From Labrys wisconsinensis (lineage in GTDB: Bacteria; Pseudomonadota; Alphaproteobacteria; Rhizobiales; Labraceae): a DNA stretch of 64,000 nucleotides. The stretch spans positions 62,001 to 126,000 of the forward strand of contig NZ_JAUSVX010000015.1 in assembly GCF_030814995.1 (NCBI RefSeq), read 5' to 3'. The position numbers and the translations under genes are program-made. Positions 56,256-64,000 of the stretch are shown here, in pieces (the stretch's first letter is position 1; each line of letters starts with the position of its first letter). The notes beneath the pieces were generated by a model. The model saw only the letters and a program-made list of their open reading frames with translations. It was not told where the DNA came from and ran no database searches.

Positions 56256-56301
56256 GTAGACGTCAAGGGGGTGGTCTGATATTCGTGATGCAGATTTCGC
56301 T

Positions 56302-57009
56302 ATGCGGAAAACCATCATGGACACCGACGCGATCGCCTGGATCCGGGAAGGGCTGGCCAGGCCGGGAAAGAGCCAGACCGGCCTGGCGCGGGCGCTGGGC
56401 CGTGCCCCCTCGGCGGTCAGCGCCCTGCTGAAGGGGACGCGGCAGTTGAAGGCCAGGGAGATTCCGCTCGTCGCCGCCTATCTCGAGGTCTCCCCGCCCG
56501 GGGCCATGGCGGCCGGCGGGCCGGGTGTGCCGGCCGGTTTTGCCGAGCCGGCGGGGCCGCCGCCGCGTCCACCGGGCGCCTTCCGCATCGAGCCGTTCGA
56601 GGCGCCGCGCCTCAGCGAGCGGCTGACGCCCGTCTACGGCCTGGCGGTCGGCGGGGACGACGGCCGGTTCTATTTCAACGGCGAGACCGTCGGCTGGGTG
56701 AAGACGCCGGAATCGCTGCTCGGCGTGCGCAATGCCTATGCCCTCTATGTGGCCGAGGAGAGCATGGTGCCGCGTTTCAAGCCGGGCGAGCAGGTCTGGG
56801 TCAATCCGCATAGGGCACCGATCCGCGGCGACGACGTCATCGTGCAGCTCCATCCCGAGCACGAGCACGACAATCCCGAGGGCTACATCAAGGAGTTCCG
56901 CGGCTGGACGCCGCGGGCGCTGCTGCTCTGGCAGTGGAATCCGGCCGGGGAGATCGAGATCGACCGACAGCTGGTCCGGAGCATCCACGTCATCGTCGGG
57001 CGGGGATAG
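56302..57009 (+). CDS. S24 family CI-like repressor
   Basis: 235 residues. N-terminal helix-turn-helix (1-52): SQTGLARALGRAPSAVSALLKGTRQLKARE. The C-terminal LexA/CI-like peptidase domain has the Ser in VAEESMVPRFKPGEQV (Ser154) and Lys in GYIKEFRG (Lys197). Like phage CI, it would self-cleave on DNA damage via RecA. Alternative start ATG 56317. No phage structural genes adjoin, so it is a remnant or host-adopted regulator. It likely binds the TTCTGATTATCAGAA palindromes. Confidence 0.85.
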   Translation: MRKTIMDTDAIAWIREGLARPGKSQTGLARALGRAPSAVSALLKGTRQLKAREIPLVAAYLEVSPPGAMAAGGPGVPAGFAEPAGPPPRPPGAFRIEPFEAPRLSERLTPVYGLAVGGDDGRFYFNGETVGWVKTPESLLGVRNAYALYVAEESMVPRFKPGEQVWVNPHRAPIRGDDVIVQLHPEHEHDNPEGYIKEFRGWTPRALLLWQWNPAGEIEIDRQLVRSIHVIVGRG

Positions 57010-57051
57010 CCGCCACGTCCGGCCTCGCCCGGCGCGTCCCCGCGCCGGCCG

Positions 57052-57294
57052 TCAGTCGCCGTCGAGCCGTGCCGCCCATTCCAGCGCCTCCGCCGGCAGG
57101 TCGCCGACGCGGGCCAGGATCACCGTGTCACCGGCGCCTCCGACGCTGGGGTCGCAGGTGCGGGCGAGCGCCACCGCGCCGGCCGCGGCACCGAGCCGTT
57201 CGGCCAGATGCACCGCCTCGGCGGCGCTGCGCGCCGCGCGCGCCTCGCCCGGCACGATCCGGCCGCGCCTGGCCGGCGCGAAGGTCTGCACCAT
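57052..57294 (-). CDS. Small conserved protein behind an SOS box
   Basis: 80 residues from ATG 57294. MVQTFAPARRGRIVPGEARAARSAAEAVHLAERLGAAAGAVALARTCDPSVGGAGDTVILARVGDLPAE. The VQ-F-x-x-x-x-RGR-x-VPGE opening and the D-x-x-x-x-ILA-x-x-G-x-x-P ending occur in small proteins of rhizobial prophages and SOS-linked regions. A LexA-type box lies 44-58 bases upstream. Confidence 0.66.
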   Translation of the reverse strand: MVQTFAPARRGRIVPGEARAARSAAEAVHLAERLGAAAGAVALARTCDPSVGGAGDTVILARVGDLPAEALEWAARLDGD

Positions 57295-57337
57295 GAAATA
57301 CGTTACCTGCGGCACGGCTCCCCTCCAGCGCTGCCTT

Positions 57338-57352
57338 GAACAAAAGAAGAAC
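57338..57352. promoter_or_regulatory. LexA (SOS) box, alphaproteobacterial type
   Basis: GAAC-AAAAGAA-GAAC: two direct GAAC repeats with seven bases between, i.e. GTTC-N7-GTTC on the minus strand. This is the known LexA recognition sequence of Alphaproteobacteria. It sits upstream of the 80-residue gene at 57294. Confidence 0.72.
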
Positions 57353-57432
57353 ATGGGCGCCGGGGAGTCAAGCCCGATTCGGGGAAGCCGGCGAATTCCG
57401 CCGGTCCATTGCGGAAATCGCAAGGGTGGCGT

Positions 57433-57459
57433 TTGACAGGTCTTTCTGATTATCAGAAA
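57433..57459 (+). promoter_or_regulatory. Promoter with perfect palindromic operator
   Basis: A consensus -35 TTGACA (57433-57438) is followed after five bases by TTCTGATTATCAGAA (57444-57458), part of a 17-base perfect palindrome. The operator fills the -35/-10 spacer, so bound repressor would block RNA polymerase. Same layout as at 56241-56266. The 115-residue gene starts 30 bases later. Confidence 0.72.
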
Positions 57460-57488
57460 AACAATCCGCACAACAGCGGAGCTGCCGG

Positions 57489-57836
57489 ATGCGCTTCACG
57501 CCCGACCGCGATCTTCTGGGCCTCAACGAGCTGCGGATCGCCCATGCCACGGTCCCGCGCGGCGGCGTCGACGACCCCGGCCTGCTGCAGGACATGCGCG
57601 ACGCCTTCGCCCGCGACCTCGACCGCTGCCTGCAATGGCTCTATCGCCGCGGTCGCGATTTCCGCTTCTGCGCCGATGCGCAGATCGACCCGCGCGAGCT
57701 GGTCGAGGCCCTGCTGCAGGACCTGGAGGAGCATTGCCTGGCGCCGATCGACCGGCGCATCGAGGCGCTGGGCGAGGCGCGGCCGCCGGCGGCCCTCTAT
57801 CGCCGCCGCCCGGGCCCGCACGGCGCCGCGCCCTGA
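57489..57836 (+). CDS. Hypothetical protein controlled by the S24-type operator
   Basis: 115 residues, soluble, mostly helical: LNELRIAHATVPRGGVDDPGLLQDMRDAFARDLDRCLQWLYRRGRDFRFCADAQIDPRELVEALLQDLEEHCLAPIDRRIEAL. Two cysteine-containing helices; C-terminus basic. GCGGAG eight bases before ATG 57489. Family unknown. Expected to be induced when the S24 repressor is cleaved. Confidence 0.68.
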   Translation: MRFTPDRDLLGLNELRIAHATVPRGGVDDPGLLQDMRDAFARDLDRCLQWLYRRGRDFRFCADAQIDPRELVEALLQDLEEHCLAPIDRRIEALGEARPPAALYRRRPGPHGAAP

Positions 57837-58012
57837 GCCGGGACGCCATGCCGTCACGCAGTTGCGCCCGGCCCCGGCTTGCGCTACCGCCGTGTCGGCC
57901 CGGGCCTCGCCGGGAGGTCCGGCCGTTGCGCGCGGTCCCGACGGGTCCCAGGCTGCGGCGGGGCACCGTCGGCCGGCGCGCGCACGCCAACATCCACGGC
58001 AGAGACAGCACC

Positions 58013-59335
58013 TTGCGCATCGCAATCATCGGAACGGGGTATGTCGGGCTCGTGACCGGAGCCTGCCTTGCCGATTTCGGGCACGTGGTGACGTGCGTCG
58101 ACAAGGACCCGGTCAAGATCGAGGCGCTGCTGGCCGGCCGCATGCCGATCTACGAGCCGGGCCTGGAGGATCTCGTCGCCCGCAACGTGCGCGAGGCGCG
58201 CCTGTCCTTCACCGCCGAGCTGGCCCCGGCGGTGCGCGAGGCCGACGCGGTGTTCGTCGCCGTCGGCACGCCCTCGCGCCGCGGCGACGGCCATGCCGAC
58301 CTCTCCTATGTCTATGGCGCGGCCCGCGAGATCGCCGTCGCCGTCGCCGGCTTCACCGTGGTGGTGACCAAGTCGACCGTGCCCGTCGGCACCGGCGACG
58401 AGGTCGAGCGCATCATCCGCGAGACCCGGCCGGACGCCGACATCGCCGTGGTCTCCAATCCGGAGTTCCTGCGCGAGGGCGCGGCGATCGAGGATTTCAA
58501 GCGGCCGGACCGCATCGTCATCGGCATCGAGGACGAGCGCGCCCGTGCCGTGATGGCCGAGGTCTACCGGCCGCTCTACCTCAACCAGGGGCCGCTCCTG
58601 TTCACGCAGCGGCGCACCTCCGAGCTGATCAAATATGCGGCCAATGCCTTCCTCGCCACCAAGATCACCTTCATCAACGAGATGGCGGACCTGTGCGAGA
58701 AGGTCGGGGCCAATGTCCAGGACGTCGCCCACGGCATCGGCCTCGACAAGCGCATCGGCTCCAAGTTCCTGCATGCGGGGCCGGGCTTCGGCGGCTCGTG
58801 CTTCCCCAAGGACACGCTCGCCCTGATGCGCACCGGCCAGGGCCACGGCGTGCCGCTGCGCCTGGTCGAGGCGGTGGTCGGGGTCAACGACGCCCGCAAG
58901 ACCGCAATGGCCCGCAAGATCGTCTCGGCCTTCGACGGCGACGTCTCCGGGCGGACCATCGCCCTGCTCGGGCTTACCTTCAAGCCCAACACCGACGACA
59001 TGCGCGAGAGCCCGTCGATCCCGATCGTCTATGCCCTGCTCGACAAGGGCGCCAGGATCCGCGCCTACGATCCGCAGGGCATGGATGAGGCCAGGAAGGT
59101 GCTCGGCGAGGTCGATTACCGCTCGAGCGCCTATGACTGCATCGACGGCGCCGACGCCGCGGTGATCGTCACCGAATGGGACGAGTTCCGCGCCCTCGAC
59201 CTCGACCGGGTCAAGCGGCTCCTGGCCGAGCCGCGCATCATCGACCTGCGCAACATCTACCGGCCCGAGGAGATGGCCCGGCGCGGCTTCCGCTATGAGA
59301 GCGTCGGTCGGCGCGCCGTCAACGCCGGCGCCTGA
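58013..59335 (+). CDS. ugd: UDP-glucose 6-dehydrogenase
   Basis: 440 residues from TTG 58013. NAD motif MRIAIIGTGYVGLVTGACLADFGH; TKSTVPVGT; catalytic Cys in GPGFGGSCFPKDT (about 262); C-terminal GLTFKPNTDDMRESPS. Oxidises UDP-glucose to UDP-glucuronate for exopolysaccharide, lipid A or capsule. TTG is chosen because the conserved start begins there and no ATG is near. No other polysaccharide gene is adjacent. Confidence 0.93.
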   Translation: MRIAIIGTGYVGLVTGACLADFGHVVTCVDKDPVKIEALLAGRMPIYEPGLEDLVARNVREARLSFTAELAPAVREADAVFVAVGTPSRRGDGHADLSYVYGAAREIAVAVAGFTVVVTKSTVPVGTGDEVERIIRETRPDADIAVVSNPEFLREGAAIEDFKRPDRIVIGIEDERARAVMAEVYRPLYLNQGPLLFTQRRTSELIKYAANAFLATKITFINEMADLCEKVGANVQDVAHGIGLDKRIGSKFLHAGPGFGGSCFPKDTLALMRTGQGHGVPLRLVEAVVGVNDARKTAMARKIVSAFDGDVSGRTIALLGLTFKPNTDDMRESPSIPIVYALLDKGARIRAYDPQGMDEARKVLGEVDYRSSAYDCIDGADAAVIVTEWDEFRALDLDRVKRLLAEPRIIDLRNIYRPEEMARRGFRYESVGRRAVNAGA

Positions 59336-59382
59336 CGAAGGGCCTGGCCGGCATTCCGGCCAGCGGTCGAAGGCGCGGCGAG

Positions 59383-59607
59383 CTATTTCTTCGGCGGCCA
59401 GACCTTGATCCCGGCAACCGTCTTCGCCGCGGCGGCGGGCGCCGGCTCGGGGGCCTTGGCTGCCGCGCCGAGATGCACCTTGCCGACGCCGCGCAGCAGC
59501 CGCTGATAGGTGTGGATGGCGACGGCGGCCGCGCTCTTCCCCGGCGGAATCTCGGTCTTGGCCAGCACCGCGGCGGCCAACGTGGCCGCAATCATCCGAT
59601 CGTCCAT
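59383..59607 (-). CDS. Small hypothetical protein
   Basis: 74 residues from ATG 59607. MDDRMIAATLAAAVLAKTEIPPGKSAAAVAIHTYQRLLRGVGKVHLG, then an Ala/Pro linker and IKVWPPKK. Helical N-terminal half; natural composition. Family unknown. Convergent with ugd. Confidence 0.55.
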   Translation of the reverse strand: MDDRMIAATLAAAVLAKTEIPPGKSAAAVAIHTYQRLLRGVGKVHLGAAAKAPEPAPAAAAKTVAGIKVWPPKK

Positions 59608-59785
59608 GGGGCACCTTCTCGGCAGGGCGTCGTCGTTGGGGAAGGAGGGTGAAAAAATCAACGTTGGACTATGGCACGCCCGCTTCTTCGCGAGAAGCGG
59701 CTATCTATTGTCGAATCGACTTGAGTTATCCCTGCGGCAGCAGCGGGCCGGGTGACCGGCGTGACCCGTCCTGTCCGATTCGCCT

Positions 59786-59887
59786 TCAGATGCCGCCGAT
59801 CCCGAAGCGGCTGGCAAGCGCGATGCCGCCGACGAGAGTGCCGAGCAGCAGCAGGACTGTGATCTCCATGCCGAATGTCTCCATCAT
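59786..59887 (-). CDS. Very small membrane protein (tentative)
   Basis: 33 residues: MMETFGMEITVLLLLGTLVGGIALASRFGIGGI, one hydrophobic helix. No good ribosome-binding site is visible. Possible small membrane protein, but could be chance. Confidence 0.3.
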   Translation of the reverse strand: MMETFGMEITVLLLLGTLVGGIALASRFGIGGI

Positions 59888-60151
59888 GATCGCCCCGGAG
59901 GTGCGGCAGCAAGAACCGTGCCAGCCCTCCGCTGCCGCAGGGTCATGGCCTCTTCCATGGCGCAAGCTCTTGACGGCGCGATGACGGGATCGGCATGCCG
60001 GACGGGAGACCGCGCTTACGGATTGGGCAAGCGCTCGCATCGATGCGATGGGGGAGGGAAGGCGCCGCAGGCCTTCGGCGTCGGCAAGGAGCCCCGCCGG
60101 GACGATCGGGTGGCACGGTCTTCGGGACACCGGCTCTACCCATTGCGCAAC

Positions 60152-60228
60152 TGGTCGGAGTGGTAGGATTCGAACCTACGACCCCCACGTCCCGAACGTG
60201 GTGCTCTACCAGGCTGAGCCACACTCCG
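60152..60228 (-). tRNA. tRNA-Pro (anticodon CGG)
   Basis: 77-base cloverleaf on the minus strand with encoded CCA. Acceptor CGGAGTG pairs with CACTCCG; anticodon loop TTCGGGA gives CGG, reading CCG, a frequent codon in this GC-rich genome. T-loop GTTCGAATC present. No integrase or direct repeat beside it. Confidence 0.96.
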
Positions 60229-60378
60229 CCGCCAGTCGCGAGGCGGGTCTATAGCGGCATCGCAGCGGGCCTGCAAGCACCTAGCGTGCGAAAATCGGGA
60301 AAGGCTCGCAGCGGGCCCAACGATCTGCCCCACGATCCTTGCAGCCGCTGCTCGAACGGTCTATTCACCCGGCCGCGT

Positions 60379-60453
60379 TGGGGCGTCGCCAAGCGGTAAG
60401 GCAGCGGATTTTGATTCCGCCATTCGGAGGTTCGAGTCCTCCCGCCCCAGCCA
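60379..60453 (+). tRNA. tRNA-Gln (anticodon TTG)
   Basis: 75-base cloverleaf with encoded CCA. Acceptor TGGGGCG pairs with CGCCCCA; loop TTTTGAT gives TTG, reading CAA and CAG. T-loop GTTCGAGTC. Divergent from tRNA-Pro, 150 bases away. Confidence 0.96.
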
Positions 60454-60764
60454 GCCACGAGCCGCCGATGGCTTTGGCGAACTGGACTTTGCCCGCAGCG
60501 ACGCCTGACTGTCGTTTGGAACGCCCGCGGTGGTCGCATTTTGAATGGCGGTGCCGATTCGTTCGCCGGCAGTCGGCGTGTCAGCCTTATCGAGCGCTTC
60601 GGCAGTGTAAGCTGGGGCGACACGCCGTCGATCTTGACCCGACTCGGCGCCGGCATGTCGCCGATCGACCGATTTCCCGGCTGAACGACGGTTCGGAACG
60701 AGGCTCCTCCCCAGGGGGCGAGACGGGATCTGCCCGCCGGACCGATCCCGGGCCGGACGGCATC
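60454..60764. other. Gene-free stretch after tRNA-Gln
   Basis: 311 bases between tRNA-Gln and the SDR gene. Slightly lower GC. No tRNA, repeat or supported gene found; one minus-strand frame near 60480-60610 looks protein-like but has no start signal. Confidence 0.5.
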
Positions 60765-61568
60765 TCAGAGTTGGTCGGCGCCGGCGACGAAACCACCGCC
60801 ATCGATGATGACCGCCTGGCCGGTGATGAACGACGCGGCATCCGATGAGAGGAAGAGAACGAGCTGCGCGATTTCGGACGGGTCGCTGATGCGGCCCATC
60901 GGAATCACCGGGAGCACCGTGTCCCTGGCGCTCTGCGGGCTGCCGAACATGTCCGTCAGAAGCGGCGTCATCACCGAGCCCGGCGCAATGGCATTGATGC
61001 GGATGTTCTTGCGCGCCACTTCCAGCGCCACCGAATTGGTGAGGCCGATCACGCCCCACTTGCTGGCGCAATAGACGGCGGTGGTCGCATAGCCCATGAC
61101 GCCGAAGAGCGAGGAGGTGTTGACGATGGCGCCGCCGCCCCGCTCGATCATGTGCGGCACCTGATGCTTCAGCCCAAGGAAAATGCCCTTCAGGTTGACG
61201 TCGATGAGCTGGTAGAAATCCGCCTCGCTCACGTCCTGCACCGGCGCGGCCCGGCTCGACATGCCGGCATTGTTGAAGGCGATGTCGATGCGGCCGAAGC
61301 GCTCGAAGGCCCTGGCGTGCAGGTCCGCCATGGCATCGGCGTTGCGCACGTCGACCTCGAGGAACTCGTACTCCGTTTTCCCCGCCGCCTTGATCTCCTG
61401 CCCCAGGCTCTCGCCGTGCGCAGTGCCGAGGCCGGCAACGAACAGGTTGGCCCCCGCCCTCGCAAAGGCGAGCGCCGTGGCGCGGCCGATGCCGGTCGTG
61501 CCGCCGATCAGCAGCGCGGTCCTTCCCGTAAAATCATAGCTGACCTGCCTGACCTGAACTTCCGTCAT
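60765..61568 (-). CDS. SDR family oxidoreductase
   Basis: 267 residues with all classical motifs: cofactor GGTTGIGRATALAFARAG, NNAG, active site NTSSLFGVMGYATTAVYCASKWGVIGL (Ser, Tyr, Lys) and INAIAPGSVMTP. Probably an NAD(P)-dependent sugar, polyol or acyl-ketone reductase. Divergent from the sugar-binding protein at 61820, so it may oxidise the sugar imported by that system. Confidence 0.92.
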   Translation of the reverse strand: MTEVQVRQVSYDFTGRTALLIGGTTGIGRATALAFARAGANLFVAGLGTAHGESLGQEIKAAGKTEYEFLEVDVRNADAMADLHARAFERFGRIDIAFNNAGMSSRAAPVQDVSEADFYQLIDVNLKGIFLGLKHQVPHMIERGGGAIVNTSSLFGVMGYATTAVYCASKWGVIGLTNSVALEVARKNIRINAIAPGSVMTPLLTDMFGSPQSARDTVLPVIPMGRISDPSEIAQLVLFLSSDAASFITGQAVIIDGGGFVAGADQL

Positions 61569-61819
61569 CGTTTCCTCCCTCGGGCGCGGGCGGCCGCGTA
61601 CGCCGCCCGTCGGCGGCAGTTTGCCTCCGGGACGCGGCCTGCGGCCCCGGCGAATTCGCCATAACTGCTATATCGCCGGCGTCGCGATGACCGCCGGATC
61701 GCGTCTGCTACACATTTCCCGCCTGCGCCGGTCAAAAGGCGCCACAGGGCTCAACGGGCAAGCGCGCCGCGCGACCGATCAAGCCCGTGAGAAACCGTGC
61801 AATCGGGAGGATCGCCAGC

Positions 61820-62764
61820 ATGAGGAAGTTCCTGACGGCCACGATGTCCGCGCTCGCCGTGGCGTGGGCGGTCGCCGGCGACCCGGTCGTCGCCGAGGCC
61901 AAGACCCTCGGCATCGTCGCGCTGCTCGCGAACGACGCCCTCAACATCGCTGTGATCGCCGGCGCCACCGATGCCGCCAAGAAAGCCGGCTGGGACGTGA
62001 AGGTCACCGACACGCAGGCGAGTGCCGACCAGGCCAATGCCGCGATGCGCAATTTCGCGGTGCAGAAGGTCGATGCGATGTTCGTGCTCGCCTTCGCGAG
62101 CTCCTCCATCGGCGCCGGTCTCGCAGCCGCCAACGACGCCGGCATCCCGGTCGCCACATGGGGTGGCGAGATCGTCCCCGGCATCGTGGTCACCACCAGC
62201 GGCAGGACGGTCGGCGACGACTCGGCCAAGTATCTCCTGGGCCAGGTCGGCGACAGCGCCGACATCCTCGCCATGACCTTTCACCCTGGAAAGCTCTGCA
62301 TCGATCGCGGCGAGGCCTTCGACGCGGCGGTGAAAGGCAAGGCCGGCCTCAACATCACCTACAACGAGGTCACCGTTCCCGGCCAGGTGCAGAACGGCAA
62401 TGCCATGGCACAGGCCTGGCTGACCGCGCATCCGGCCGGCGGCAAGACCAAGCTCGCCATCTGGTCGTGCTGGGACGAGCCGATGCAGGGCGCCGTCGCC
62501 GCCATCCGCCAGGCGGGGCGCGACGACGTGACCACCGTCTCCATCAACGGGAGCCCGCAGGGCGTCGATCTGGTCAAGAACGGCGACATGACCGCGACCG
62601 TCTGGCAGCCGGCCTACGCCGAGGGCGAGGCGGTGTTCAAGACTATCCTCGAGGCCATGGCGGCCGGGAAGGATTGGAAGCCGAAGGTCATCGAAATTGC
62701 CGGCATCGTGGTCAGCAAGGACAACGTCGACAAATTTCTCGCTGACCATCCCAGTGGCCAGTAA
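61820..62764 (+). CDS. Sugar-binding protein of an ABC importer
   Basis: 314 residues, signal peptide ending VAEA (about 27). LGIVALLANDALNIAVIAGATDAAKKAGWDVKVTDTQASADQANAAMRNF is the periplasmic-binding-protein-4 opening, and TFHPGKLCIDRGEAF, SCWDEPMQGAVAAIRQAG and NGSPQGVDLVKNGDMTATVWQPAY are later conserved segments. Start set by GGGAGG nine bases before ATG 61820. Precedes a double-domain ATPase. A lone Cys near LCIDRG is unusual for such proteins. Confidence 0.9.
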   Translation: MRKFLTATMSALAVAWAVAGDPVVAEAKTLGIVALLANDALNIAVIAGATDAAKKAGWDVKVTDTQASADQANAAMRNFAVQKVDAMFVLAFASSSIGAGLAAANDAGIPVATWGGEIVPGIVVTTSGRTVGDDSAKYLLGQVGDSADILAMTFHPGKLCIDRGEAFDAAVKGKAGLNITYNEVTVPGQVQNGNAMAQAWLTAHPAGGKTKLAIWSCWDEPMQGAVAAIRQAGRDDVTTVSINGSPQGVDLVKNGDMTATVWQPAYAEGEAVFKTILEAMAAGKDWKPKVIEIAGIVVSKDNVDKFLADHPSGQ

Positions 62765-62798
62765 CACTGCCGAAATCCTCTTCGGCGGTGCTGCTGCG

Positions 62799-64000
62799 AT
62801 GCAGGTCGGGGGGCCTTGGATTCAGATCCGCGGCCTTGGCAAGCATTTCGCAGGCGAGGTCGCGCTCGACAATGTCGACCTCGACATCCCCAGGGGCGAG
62901 GTGCACGGGCTCGTCGGCGCCAATGGTGCCGGCAAGTCGACGCTGATCCGCTGCATGGCCGGCGTCACCGTACCCGATCGCGGTGAGATCATCGTGGGCG
63001 GCGAGCCCCTGCGGCAGGGGGTGCCCAGGGCGGCTGAGAAAGCAGGGCTCGCCTTCATCCACCAGGAGCTGAACCTCATTCCCCATTTCAGCGTGCTCGA
63101 GAACATGCTTCTCGGCGCCCCCAAGGCGACCCGCTTCGGCCTCATCGACTGGAAGCGCTCGGGCGCCGGCCCACGCGCCGCCGCGGCCCAGGTCGGGATG
63201 AAATTCCCGCTGGAAACAAAGGTCAGCGAACTCAGCGTCGGCGAGCGCTGGCTGGTCATGATCGGCAAGGCGCTGGCGCGCGATGCCTCGATGATCGCGA
63301 TGGACGAGCCGACCGCCTCCCTCTCGGCAGCGGAGACGGAGCACCTTTTCAGGCTCATCCGCGACCTCGCCGCGAGCGGCGTCGCCATCCTCTATGTTTC
63401 GCACCGGCTCGATGAAGTGCTCGACCTCTCGGATCGCATCACCGTGCTGCGCGACGGCGAAATCGTCGGGAGAAGCATTCGCGGCAGCCTCGACAAGCGA
63501 GGCCTCATCCGCGCCATCGTCGGCCATGACGTCCAGACGCGCGAGCAGCGCAAGCGCGCTCCCGTCGCGCGCTCCGGCATGCCGCTCTTTTCCGCTCGCA
63601 ACGTTGCGCGCGGCAGCGCCGTCAAGGACGTCAGCTTCGACCTCTGGCGCGGCGAGATTCTCGGCCTGGGCGGCCTGGTCGGCGCCGGACGCACGGAGAC
63701 CGCTCGCCTCGCCTTTGGCGTCGACCGGCTGGAGGGCGGCCATTTCGAACTGGATGGCGAGCGGCTTGCCATCGGCAACGAGACCGAGGCGATGCAGAAG
63801 GGCATCGCGCTGGTGCCCGAGGAGCGCCGCTCGCAGGGCCTGATGCTCGACCAGTCGGTCGCCTTCAACATCACCATCGCGGCCTTGAGACCGTTCCGCC
63901 GCTTCGCCGGGGTTCCGATCGTCTCGTCGGGCAAGGTTCGCGCCGAGGCCGGCCGCATGGTGAAGCGGCTCAGCATCAAGACCCCGGGCGTCGACGCACG
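62799..64000 (+). CDS. Sugar ABC transporter ATP-binding protein, 3' end outside window
   Basis: First 400 residues of an RbsA-type double ATPase. Walker A LVGANGAGKST, signature LSVGERWLVMIGKAL and Walker B MIAMDEPTASL in domain one; GGLVGAGRTETARLAF in domain two. ATG 62799 or an in-frame GTG at 62754 that overlaps the upstream gene. Runs off the window end before the second signature. Completes the importer with the binding protein at 61820; the permease presumably follows. Confidence 0.9.
   Translation, partial: MQVGGPWIQIRGLGKHFAGEVALDNVDLDIPRGEVHGLVGANGAGKSTLIRCMAGVTVPDRGEIIVGGEPLRQGVPRAAEKAGLAFIHQELNLIPHFSVLENMLLGAPKATRFGLIDWKRSGAGPRAAAAQVGMKFPLETKVSELSVGERWLVMIGKALARDASMIAMDEPTASLSAAETEHLFRLIRDLAASGVAILYVSHRLDEVLDLSDRITVLRDGEIVGRSIRGSLDKRGLIRAIVGHDVQTREQRKRAPVARSGMPLFSARNVARGSAVKDVSFDLWRGEILGLGGLVGAGRTETARLAFGVDRLEGGHFELDGERLAIGNETEAMQKGIALVPEERRSQGLMLDQSVAFNITIAALRPFRRFAGVPIVSSGKVRAEAGRMVKRLSIKTPGVDA

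Noticed and set aside
60152-60453. Possible integration site at the tRNA pair
   Set aside because: No integrase and no direct repeat of a tRNA 3' end were found nearby.
60454-60764. A minus-strand frame with natural-looking residues near 60480-60610
   Set aside because: No start codon with a ribosome-binding site and no recognisable domain; not supported as a gene.

Overview
The window is high-GC DNA, about 70% by eye, densely coded, with many four-base ATGA gene overlaps. It most likely comes from the chromosome of an alphaproteobacterium of the order Hyphomicrobiales (Rhizobiales). Clues are the alphaproteobacterial type of LexA box (GAAC-N7-GAAC), DUF3597 and host-attachment proteins, a rhizobial-type PHO box, GC-rich intergenic hairpin repeats, and the large number of ABC importers with periplasmic binding proteins. 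No rRNA genes, transposases, CRISPR arrays or integrases were seen. Two tRNA genes (Pro-CGG, Gln-TTG) lie near the right end.

Layout. 1-2.5 kb: the end of a sugar ABC importer operon (ATPase and permease). 2.5-6.6 kb: a secreted protein; a DUF1772 membrane protein and NmrA-type oxidoreductase opposite a TetR regulator across a symmetrical double operator; and a secreted clan GH-A-like glycosidase. 6.8-11.4 kb: a complete BMP-type (nucleoside-like) ABC importer. 11.9-15.5 kb: penicillin-binding protein 1A, a small membrane protein and a DsbA-like protein. 15.7-18.4 kb: PstS plus a PHS-type MFS transporter behind a PHO box, with no PstCAB. 18.8-25 kb: a six-gene operon, probably for D-apiose or a related branched sugar (ApnO-like and ApsD-like enzymes plus an RbsABC-type importer and a DUF2291 lipoprotein). 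25-34.8 kb: small hypothetical genes, a LysR/nitrilase-family pair, a host attachment protein, a BrnA-like antitoxin, a cupin, an AraC regulator and two oxidoreductases.

35-43.8 kb: an oxidative, aldehyde-handling cluster (cupin, aldo/keto reductase, zinc alcohol dehydrogenase, a CMD-CMD-cupin fusion, PaoABC-type molybdenum aldehyde oxidoreductase, RibD-like reductase). 43.9-48.2 kb: a Fic protein opposite a MarR-led efflux operon. 48.4-53.3 kb: a complete Liv-type ABC importer. 53.4-57.8 kb: a ClC channel, then a small prophage-like regulatory island with an S24/CI-like repressor, coupled small genes, two promoters with the same repressor-type palindrome, and an SOS box. 58-59.6 kb: UDP-glucose dehydrogenase and small genes. 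60-64 kb: the tRNAs, an SDR, and the start of another sugar ABC importer that runs off the window.

The main theme is uptake and oxidation of small organic substrates: five ABC importers, each near oxidoreductases or regulators. The most distinctive features are the PHO-box/PHS/PstS unit, the probable apiose operon, and the S24-repressor island whose two promoters share one -35/operator architecture.
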